Part shown: positions 1-5,630 of the stretch, in pieces | Numbering within the stretch: position 1 is the first letter of the stretch | How the letters are laid out: the number at the start of each line of letters is the position of its first letter | DNA from: Phycisphaerae bacterium | Lineage (GTDB): Bacteria; Planctomycetota; Phycisphaerae; Tepidisphaerales; Tepidisphaeraceae | NCBI GenBank assembly: GCA_014380825.1 | Contig: JACMJD010000630.1 | Location: forward strand, 1 to 7,373 | Length of the DNA: 7,373 nt | Direction of reading: 5' to 3' | Made by a program: the position numbers and the translations under genes | The notes under the pieces: generated by a model | What the model was told of the DNA's origin: nothing | The model's database searches: none | What the model saw: only the letters and a program-made list of their open reading frames with translations

Positions 1-1
1 A

Positions 2-262
2 AGCAGCTCGCCGGAGCTGTCGCTGGACATGCGGCCGGAAGACTTCTCGACGCCGTCAACGCAGCCGTCGGACTCGTCGGCTGCCAAGGCGGATTCATCC
101 TGGAGCATAAGCCCGTTCTTCTTCGGCGGCTTCCGGCAGATGTGGCTGTCGCGTTCCGACAACAGCAGTGGCCCGGCGACACAGCCGGCGGAGACGACGA
201 TCACCGAGTTGCCGACGGAAGAAGTCTCACCGTCGAACAACAGCGGCGACCACAATAAGTAA
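2..262 (+). CDS. C-terminal fragment of an unidentified protein (5' end outside window)
   Basis: The reading frame is open from the first full codon at position 2 to a TAA at 260-262, so this is probably the 3' end of a gene that starts upstream. The first internal ATG is at 29, but nothing suggests that it is the true start. The 86 visible residues are very rich in Ser, Thr, Pro, Asp and Asn, apart from a short hydrophobic/aromatic patch in the middle (around 'SPFFFGGFRQMWL'). This resembles a disordered polar tail. Third codon positions are GC-rich, as in the neighbouring genes, which supports real coding. No domain is recognisable and no function is proposed. The next gene starts 56 bases later on the same strand, so co-transcription is possible. 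A chance open frame is the alternative. Confidence 0.55.
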   Translation, partial: SSSPELSLDMRPEDFSTPSTQPSDSSAAKADSSWSISPFFFGGFRQMWLSRSDNSSGPATQPAETTITELPTEEVSPSNNSGDHNK

Positions 263-307
263 CCCAGTGCGTTGCGCACGGAGCGGGCGCGCGTCAGTCG
301 ATCGAAT

Positions 308-311
308 GGAG
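308..311 (+). promoter_or_regulatory. Ribosome binding site of the TPR lipoprotein gene
   Basis: A GGAG core lies 7 bases before the ATG at 319. This is a good Shine-Dalgarno match at normal spacing, and it supports 319 as the start, as does the signal peptide that begins there. Confidence 0.6.
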
Positions 312-318
312 TTAGAGC

Positions 319-1530
319 ATGCGCATTAAACCGTCATGGTTGATTACCGCCGCCGCAGCCAGTGCAATTGTGCTGGCTACGGCGGGCTGTGGAGACAAGG
401 CACGTAAGACGCAAAAGGAAGAGGCCACGCAGAATTGGAATGCTGCGCGGGCGACGGTTCTTGCGGGGCTGGCGCGCGATCAGTTTCAATCCGGCAACTT
501 CGACCAGTGCCACGCCACGCTCAACGAAGCGCTGCGGATGGATCCGAAGAACGCCAGGTTGCACGTGTTGGCGGCGAAGCTGTCGATCGAGCAGGCCAGG
601 CTCGAGACGGCAGAGCGCGAGCTGAAAACGGCGCGCGAGCTCGATCCGAAGGACGCGGAGGTTGATTATCTTGCGGGCGTTGTCTGCCAGCGCTGGCAGA
701 AGAACGAGGCCGCGCTCGAGTACTACGATCAGGCCGCGACCAAGGCGCCCAACGAGCTGCCATATGTGCTCGCCAAGGCGGAGATGCTCGTGACGATGGA
801 TCGCACTGAAGAAGCGCTCGCGGTGCTTCAGGACCGCGCTACGTTCTTCGAACACAGCGCGGTCATCCGCGATGCCGCCGGTCAGTTGCTGCTTCAGCAG
901 GGTCGATATCCCGAGGCGGTCGAAACGCTTCGGCAGGCGAGCGTGCTGGCGACCGACGACTCGGGCATTCGAGAGCACCTGGCCTTCGCAGAGCTGTACA
1001 ACAAGCAGTACCGCCAAGCGTCTGACCTGTTCACCCGATTGCTGAAAGAGCCGGCGAATCAGCAGCGGGCCGAGCTATTTATGGCGCAGGGCGAATGCCA
1101 GCTTCAATTGCATAAGCCGGCCGATGCGCGAGGCAGCTTTGAATCCGCCGTTCAACTTAATCCGTCTAACCCCGCCGCGTACTTGAGCCTGGCCAAGGCG
1201 GCGCTGGAACTGAACGATCTGCGCCGCGCCGATCTTGCGGTCCGCAAGGCAGTGGCGCTCGATCCGAAGTCATCAGAAGCTTATCTCCTGACCGGTTACC
1301 TCCGTCTTCGCGAGCGAAAGATGACGGATGCGCTTCAGGCGTTCACGCGCGCCAGCCAGCTTGATCGTCAGGACACCGTGAGCCTGTGCATGATCGGCTA
1401 CGTGATGGAAAAGACCGGCCAGCCGAGCGCGGCGTTGCAGTATTACAACCGGGTGCTTCGCGCGAAGCCCAATGACGAGATGGCGACCAAGCTGATGGGC
1501 TCGATTGCAACGGTTGAGACAGGCGAGTGA
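319..1530 (+). CDS. TPR-repeat lipoprotein
   Basis: This 403-residue protein is predicted to be exported and lipid-anchored. It has a positively charged N-terminus (R2, K4), a hydrophobic segment at about residues 8-22, and a lipobox-like 'TAGC' with Cys24 as the lipidation site. Thr at -3 is slightly atypical. The rest, about residues 46-393, is a run of about ten 34-residue tetratricopeptide repeats. Each has the small-residue pattern (Ala or Gly at the helix packing positions) and ends in 'DP' or 'NP'-like turns such as 'LRMDPKN', 'RELDPKD', 'QLNPSN' and 'ALDPKS'. TPR arrays bind other proteins and have no catalytic role. In type IV pilus systems the PilF/PilW pilotins are TPR lipoproteins, but they are shorter. 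The PilB-like ATPase gene at 5627 makes a pilus or secretion role conceivable, though this is inference. The start is fixed by a GGAG ribosome site and by the signal peptide. A 70-base gap with a hairpin separates it from the kinase gene. Confidence 0.9.
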   Translation: MRIKPSWLITAAAASAIVLATAGCGDKARKTQKEEATQNWNAARATVLAGLARDQFQSGNFDQCHATLNEALRMDPKNARLHVLAAKLSIEQARLETAERELKTARELDPKDAEVDYLAGVVCQRWQKNEAALEYYDQAATKAPNELPYVLAKAEMLVTMDRTEEALAVLQDRATFFEHSAVIRDAAGQLLLQQGRYPEAVETLRQASVLATDDSGIREHLAFAELYNKQYRQASDLFTRLLKEPANQQRAELFMAQGECQLQLHKPADARGSFESAVQLNPSNPAAYLSLAKAALELNDLRRADLAVRKAVALDPKSSEAYLLTGYLRLRERKMTDALQAFTRASQLDRQDTVSLCMIGYVMEKTGQPSAALQYYNRVLRAKPNDEMATKLMGSIATVETGE

Positions 1531-1569
1531 TTTGTTCGTGAGAAGTGTCTTCCGGGAGTGAGAAGTTGG

Positions 1570-1592
1570 ATTCGCGCTGTTGGGGCGCGAAT
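1570..1592 (+). promoter_or_regulatory. Perfect 8-bp inverted repeat (RNA hairpin) before the kinase gene
   Basis: ATTCGCGC (1570-1577) and GCGCGAAT (1585-1592) are exact reverse complements around a 7-base loop (1578-1584). The stem is mostly G/C. It ends 8 bases before the preferred kinase ATG at 1601. The alternative TTG start at 1580 would begin inside the loop and extend into the right arm. No T-run follows, so it is not a typical rho-independent terminator. It could attenuate read-through from the TPR gene, affect translation of the kinase, or be fortuitous. Confidence 0.4.
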
Positions 1593-1600
1593 GTCGGGTA

Positions 1601-3064
1601 ATGGTTTCGGCGTCGATCGGAGCGTTGGGCGTGCGTCGCGGCAAGGTGCTTTCCATTTTGACTGTGCTGCTCGTGCTGGCAGGCATCGCCTGCGTTGCGC
1701 GTGATGCCGGGACGATGTTTCGTCAGATCGAAACGCATTTCACGGCGTTCCTCGGCGCCGGATTGCTCCTGCTGGGCGCGACGGCAGGTTTCCTCACGAT
1801 CACGATCTTCCGCAAGGATTGCCGTCACCTGACGGCGATCATTCAAGACGTCTCCAAGGGTCAGCGGCCGGGCATTGTCGACGCCGGCGATTCTGAACTC
1901 ATTCCGCTCGTCACATCGATCAACGAGTTGGTCACCTTCGCCGAGCACAGCGTGACGGACGCGGCGATGAAGGTGAAGGAGATGGAAATCCAGCTCAAGG
2001 TCGCCACCGCGCAGCGGCAGCATGCCGAGGCGATTCTGTACAGCATTTCCGACGCGGTGCTCGTGACGGATGTGTTCGATGAACTGGTCCTGGCAAACGA
2101 GGCCGCCGCCCGGACGTTTGATTTCGATCTGCAGAAAGTACACGCCGCTCGCGGACCGGTCGAGAACGTTCTGCGCGACGAGACGATGATCTCGATGATC
2201 CGCGACATGCGCAAGAGCAAAACGACCAACGGCCGACGCATCGTCGAGCATCAGATTGATGCAGAGGGGGAGCGACGAACGTTCAAGGTCACGCTCTCCT
2301 GCGTCACCGACCAGGCCGACGAGCCGGCAGGCGTGGTTGCAGTGTTGCACGACATGACGCGCGAGAAGGAAGTCGCCGAGATGAAGAACGACTTCGTCTC
2401 GAACGTCAGCCACGAGCTGCGCACACCGCTGGCATCGATCAAGGCATACGTCGAAATGCTGATCGACGGCGAAGCGGACGATGAGAAGACCAAGCGCGAG
2501 TTCTACGACGTCATTCAGAACGAAGCGAACCGCCTCGGCCGATTGATCGACAACATTCTGAACATCAGCCGCATTGAGTCCGGCCTGATCAAGATCAACA
2601 AGCAGCCGCAGAGCCTGGCGATCGTGTTGAAGGATGCGGTGGAAGTGATCCTCCCGCAGGCGAAGACCAAGCAAATCAAGATCGTCGAAGAGATCACGCC
2701 GGTCTTTTATCAGACGCAGGCGGATCGCGACATGTTGTATCAAGCGGTGCTCAACCTGCTGAGCAATGCGGTGAAATACACGCCCGAAGGCGGCACGATC
2801 ACGATCGCGACGGTGATCGACGAGGCAAGCAAGAAGGTTATCACGCGCATTTGCGACACAGGTGTAGGCATTCCACCGAAGGACCTGCCATTTGTGTTCG
2901 ATAAGTTCTACAGAGCCGAGGCTAATAACCGCATGGCTAAAGGCACCGGGCTTGGGCTTTCGCTCGTCAAACACATTGTCGAGACGGTGCATCAGGGTCG
3001 GATTTTTGTGGAGAGCCAAGTGGGCAAAGGAAGCTGTTTCGGTTTCGAACTGGATTTGTGCTGA
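1601..3064 (+). CDS. Membrane PAS-domain sensor histidine kinase (PhoR/WalK-like)
   Basis: This is an autophosphorylating sensor kinase in the inner membrane, 487 residues from ATG 1601. An in-frame TTG at 1580 would add 7 residues. Neither start has a good ribosome site; ATG is preferred on codon grounds. Residues below are counted from ATG. Two membrane helices (about 15-33 and 50-70) enclose only about 16 periplasmic residues. A HAMP-like linker and helical stretch follow (about 71-142), then a PAS domain (about 143-253, with 'ILYSISDAVLVTD'). The HisKA H-box 'VSHELRTPLASIK' has phosphoacceptor His271. The ATP-binding domain has an N-box with Asn385 and Asn389 ('NLLSNAVKYTPEGG'), a G1 box 'CDTGVGIP', an F box 'FVFDKFYR' and a G2 box 'KGTGLGLSLVKHIV'. 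All catalytic motifs are intact. The tiny loop argues against a periplasmic sensor domain, so the cytosolic PAS is the likely input. The receiver gene 17 bases downstream is the obvious partner. The signal is unknown. Confidence 0.93.
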   Translation: MVSASIGALGVRRGKVLSILTVLLVLAGIACVARDAGTMFRQIETHFTAFLGAGLLLLGATAGFLTITIFRKDCRHLTAIIQDVSKGQRPGIVDAGDSELIPLVTSINELVTFAEHSVTDAAMKVKEMEIQLKVATAQRQHAEAILYSISDAVLVTDVFDELVLANEAAARTFDFDLQKVHAARGPVENVLRDETMISMIRDMRKSKTTNGRRIVEHQIDAEGERRTFKVTLSCVTDQADEPAGVVAVLHDMTREKEVAEMKNDFVSNVSHELRTPLASIKAYVEMLIDGEADDEKTKREFYDVIQNEANRLGRLIDNILNISRIESGLIKINKQPQSLAIVLKDAVEVILPQAKTKQIKIVEEITPVFYQTQADRDMLYQAVLNLLSNAVKYTPEGGTITIATVIDEASKKVITRICDTGVGIPPKDLPFVFDKFYRAEANNRMAKGTGLGLSLVKHIVETVHQGRIFVESQVGKGSCFGFELDLC

Positions 3065-3081
3065 ACGAGGACGGGGAAGTG

Positions 3082-3516
3082 ATGAGCGACGAAAACAACC
3101 ACAATCTCGATGGCGATACCGAAGGCGCAACCAGCGCGTCCGCGGGCAAGACGATCCTGGTGGCGGATGACGAAAGTCATATCCTGCATGTCGTCTCCCT
3201 GAAGCTGCGCAACGCGGGCTTCCGGGTCGTCACGGCGCGCGATGGACAGGAAGCATTCGAGATGGCTCAGCAGGAGCATCCGGATCTGATCATCACCGAC
3301 TATCACATGCCGCAGCTTTCGGGTTTGGAACTGTGCCGCAAGCTGAAACAGGACCCGGCGACGCAGAACATTCCGGCGATCATGCTCACGGCGCGGGGCT
3401 ATCACCTCGAGCCGCATGACACGGAACAAAGCGGCATCTTGCGAATGCTCAGCAAACCGTTCAGCCCGCGCCACCTGCTGGCAACGGTGAACGAGGTGCT
3501 GGCTAACGCGGCATAA
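3082..3516 (+). CDS. Single-domain response regulator (CheY-like receiver)
   Basis: This 144-residue protein consists of a polar, acidic leader of about 20 residues followed by one receiver domain and no output domain. The receiver residues are all present: the acidic pair Asp29-Asp30 ('VADDE'), phosphoacceptor Asp73 in 'IITDYHMP', Thr103 in 'MLTAR', and Lys125-Pro126 in 'LSKPFSP'. The spacing between Thr103 and Lys125 matches CheY. It should take phosphate from the kinase encoded just upstream. With no DNA-binding or enzymatic domain, it must act through another protein; the HD-GYP protein encoded next is the best candidate (inference). The ATG at 3082 is preferred, with a GGGGA ribosome site at 3073-3077. 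A longer GTG form from 3058 would overlap the kinase stop and add 8 residues. The end of the protein ('FSPRHLLATVNEVL') resembles planctomycete receivers as I remember them. Confidence 0.93.
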   Translation: MSDENNHNLDGDTEGATSASAGKTILVADDESHILHVVSLKLRNAGFRVVTARDGQEAFEMAQQEHPDLIITDYHMPQLSGLELCRKLKQDPATQNIPAIMLTARGYHLEPHDTEQSGILRMLSKPFSPRHLLATVNEVLANAA

Positions 3517-3540
3517 GGGGATTCGTACGATTGTGAGTTT

Positions 3541-3545
3541 GGAAG
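3541..3545 (+). promoter_or_regulatory. Ribosome binding site deciding the HD-GYP start
   Basis: GGAAG lies 8 bases before the ATG at 3554, which is better spacing than the AGGGG at 3516-3520, 12 bases before the alternative GTG at 3533. This favours ATG 3554. The GTG start would add 7 residues and cannot be excluded. Confidence 0.45.
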
Positions 3546-3553
3546 TAGTCGCT

Positions 3554-5269
3554 ATGGCATCGCAGACGTTGAACAATCCGATCATCGACGCAGCCTCGCA
3601 GTTGCCGATTCCGACTAACGCGTTGGAGACGCTGACGCAGCGCCTTCGACCCGGCGGCGTTTTCACGCTGCTGATCGGAACCGACGGCGCCGTGCGCTTT
3701 TGCGACGCAGCTGCCGGAACGTTCTTCCAGCGCTACGTGCTGCCGATGCTGCAATATCGCGAGCCGAGTGACGATGAACTGCGCTCGCGCGTTCGCGCGG
3801 TCACCGCGACTTCAGGTGTCGCGGTGTGGGATTTCCTGCCGGGCGTCACGATCGCGGCGTTTCCGTACGTCGAGAAAAAGCAGCTGGTCGGAATTCTCGC
3901 GGTGGCGGCGAAGAGTTCTTCGTTCAAGCTCAGCGAAGATGTTGTCCGCAACTGCTCGCGCCTCGGCCTCGATGGCATCTGGCTCGCACAGCAGGCCGAA
4001 GAGCTGCCAACGTATGGTGAAGAAGCGATTCAGCGCCAGGCGCGGCTGATGCTCTCGATGTTGCGCGACCAAATCCGCGTCACCAACATGGAGAAAGAGC
4101 TCGATTCGCTATCGGGCCAGCTGTCGAACACGTACGAAGAACTGAGCCTGATTTATCAGATCTCCAGCGGCATGAAGGTGAACCGCCGCGCGGACGATTT
4201 CTTCAAGCAGGCGTGCCTCGACGTGATGGAAGTGATGAGCGTGCGCGGCATGGGCGTGGGGCTTCGCGGCGACCAGAACCAGGGATTGGAGCCCGTGCTA
4301 TACGGCGCGCTCAGCCTGCCGCCGGGCAAAGTGCATCGCCTTGCCGACGAGTTGATCTCAGCACTCACCGAGCGCAAGAGCCCGCTGCTGGTTCACAACC
4401 TCGGTAAAGACAAGCGATTCCACTGGCTAGGCGAATACGCGCAGCAGTTGCTCGCGGTCCCGCTGATGCGGCAGGAGCAGGTGCTCGGCTGCCTGTTCGC
4501 GTTGGACAAGCAGGCGGGCGAGTTCGATTCGGTCGACAGCAAGCTGCTGAACTCGATCGGAAACGAAAGCGCGATCTATCTCGAAAACGCGATGCTGTTC
4601 GAAGACGTGCACAGCCTGATGATGGGCTTGCTGCACAGTCTGACGAGTGCGGTCGACGCGAAGGACGCGTATACGTGCGGTCACTCTCAGCGTGTCGCGC
4701 TGTTAAGCAGAACGCTCGCCAAGGAAGCCGGCTACCCGGACGCGCTCGTCGAGCGCATCTACATGGCCGGCCTGCTGCATGATGTCGGCAAGATCGGCGT
4801 CCCCGAAGCGGTTTTGCAGAAGGCCGGCAAGCTGACGCAAGAGGAATTTGAACAGATCAAGAAACATCCGGAGATCGGCGCCCGAATTCTAAAGGATATC
4901 AAGCAGGTGGAGGACATCATCCCCGGCGTGATGTATCACCACGAGCGCTACGACGGCAAAGGCTACCCCAGTGGCAGGGCAGGCGAAGATATTCCGCTGT
5001 TCGGCCGCATCATCTGCCTGGCGGATTGCTTTGACGCGATGACGTCGAGCCGCACGTATCGCAAAGCGTTGCCGCTGGAGGTGGCGCTCACGGAAATTCG
5101 CCGCTGCTCGGGCACGCAGTTCGACCCGACGCTGACTGATTGCTTCCTGAGGATCGGCGAACAGCGTTTGCGCGACCTGCTGAAGGATCATCACGAACAG
5201 GCGAAGAAGCTGCTGGATTTACAGCAGAATTTGCAAGATGTAGTACCGCCACAAACGACGGCGGCGTAA
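3554..5269 (+). CDS. GAF and HD-GYP domain protein, predicted c-di-GMP phosphodiesterase
   Basis: This 571-residue protein is predicted to be soluble, with no signal peptide or membrane segment. Its HD-GYP domain (about 348-555) belongs to the family that hydrolyses cyclic di-GMP to pGpG or GMP using a metal centre. The expected ligands and signature residues are visible: His377 ('CGHSQRV'), His409-Asp410 ('LLHDVGKIG'), His438 ('KKHPEIG'), His462-His463 ('YHHERYDGKGYPSG', with the GYP signature at 470-472) and Asp491 ('LADCFDAM', followed by 'SSRTYR'). It therefore looks catalytically competent. Upstream is a GAF domain (about 198-346) after a helical, probably coiled-coil stretch (about 160-198). 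The first about 150 residues resemble a second, degenerate GAF/PAS-like domain that I cannot name. There is no receiver domain in the chain, although HD-GYP proteins such as RpfG carry one; here a receiver is the adjacent separate gene. The product could alternatively act on another cyclic dinucleotide. Confidence 0.93.
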   Translation: MASQTLNNPIIDAASQLPIPTNALETLTQRLRPGGVFTLLIGTDGAVRFCDAAAGTFFQRYVLPMLQYREPSDDELRSRVRAVTATSGVAVWDFLPGVTIAAFPYVEKKQLVGILAVAAKSSSFKLSEDVVRNCSRLGLDGIWLAQQAEELPTYGEEAIQRQARLMLSMLRDQIRVTNMEKELDSLSGQLSNTYEELSLIYQISSGMKVNRRADDFFKQACLDVMEVMSVRGMGVGLRGDQNQGLEPVLYGALSLPPGKVHRLADELISALTERKSPLLVHNLGKDKRFHWLGEYAQQLLAVPLMRQEQVLGCLFALDKQAGEFDSVDSKLLNSIGNESAIYLENAMLFEDVHSLMMGLLHSLTSAVDAKDAYTCGHSQRVALLSRTLAKEAGYPDALVERIYMAGLLHDVGKIGVPEAVLQKAGKLTQEEFEQIKKHPEIGARILKDIKQVEDIIPGVMYHHERYDGKGYPSGRAGEDIPLFGRIICLADCFDAMTSSRTYRKALPLEVALTEIRRCSGTQFDPTLTDCFLRIGEQRLRDLLKDHHEQAKKLLDLQQNLQDVVPPQTTAA

Positions 5270-5282
5270 GCGGGACGAAGGC

Positions 5283-5286
5283 GAGG
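5283..5286 (+). promoter_or_regulatory. Ribosome binding site of the STAS gene
   Basis: GAGG lies 5 bases before the ATG at 5292, a close but acceptable spacing. It falls in the 22-base gap after the HD-GYP stop and supports translation from 5292. Confidence 0.5.
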
Positions 5287-5291
5287 ATGAG

Positions 5292-5630
5292 ATGCCGATC
5301 AAAACCGACGAATACAACAACGTCTGCGTGCTGGGATTGAGCGGCGATCTCATCGGCGAAGATTGCGCGCTGCTGCACAAGCTGGTGGAAGAACAGGTCG
5401 ACAAGAAGCAGATCATCGATTTCGTCGTCGACCTGGAAAAGACCGGCTTCATCGACAGCGAAGGCCTCGAATCACTGCTCTGGCTGAAGCGCAAGAGCGA
5501 GGACCTGTTCGGCCAAATGAAACTTGCGTCGGCGGATGAAAACGTTCGAAAGATCCTGGAGATCACGCGGCTGGAGCCGCGATTCGAAGTTCATCCGGAT
5601 CTGCCGACAGCGCTAAAGACAATGCGATGA
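5292..5630 (+). CDS. STAS-domain protein (anti-sigma factor antagonist-like)
   Basis: This 112-residue protein is essentially one STAS domain. The fold's first strand region is 'VCVLGLSGDL' and the conserved loop is 'VDLEKTGFIDSEGLESLLWL'. Asp55-Ser56 aligns with the 'DS' of SpoIIAA/RsbV-type antagonists, where the Ser is phosphorylated by an HPK-type anti-sigma kinase and dephosphorylated by a PP2C phosphatase. The protein is therefore a candidate phospho-switch that binds or releases a partner according to Ser56 phosphorylation. No anti-sigma kinase, PP2C phosphatase or sigma factor is encoded in the window, so its partner is unknown. It lies 22 bases after the HD-GYP gene and overlaps the ATPase start by 4 bases (ATGA), which implies translational coupling and a role linked to those two proteins. 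Length is normal for the family. Confidence 0.88.
   Translation: MPIKTDEYNNVCVLGLSGDLIGEDCALLHKLVEEQVDKKQIIDFVVDLEKTGFIDSEGLESLLWLKRKSEDLFGQMKLASADENVRKILEITRLEPRFEVHPDLPTALKTMR

Noticed and set aside
267..279. Short inverted repeat GTGCG-TTG-CGCAC after the first stop codon.
   Set aside because: Only 5 bp with a 3-base loop and no following T-run. This is expected by chance in GC-rich DNA and too weak to call a terminator.
1505..1533. Possible sigma-70 promoter (TTGCAA, 17 bases, TGATTT) before the kinase gene.
   Set aside because: The -10 match is poor (about 3 of 6) and lies at the end of the TPR gene. It is not convincing without transcript data.
3058..3081. GTG start for the receiver at 3058, overlapping the kinase stop.
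   Set aside because: ATG 3082 follows a GGGGA site and needs no rare start. The 8 extra residues match no receiver element.
1343..3130. A 595-codon open frame on the minus strand opposite the kinase gene, longer than the kinase itself.
   Set aside because: The + strand frame encodes an intact kinase with all motifs. The antisense product is rich in Arg, His, Asp and Leu with no recognisable domain, as expected for the complement of GC-rich coding DNA.
3523..3530. 8-bp palindrome TCGTACGA between the receiver and HD-GYP genes.
   Set aside because: It does not extend beyond 8 bp and has no second copy nearby, so it is not enough to call an operator.
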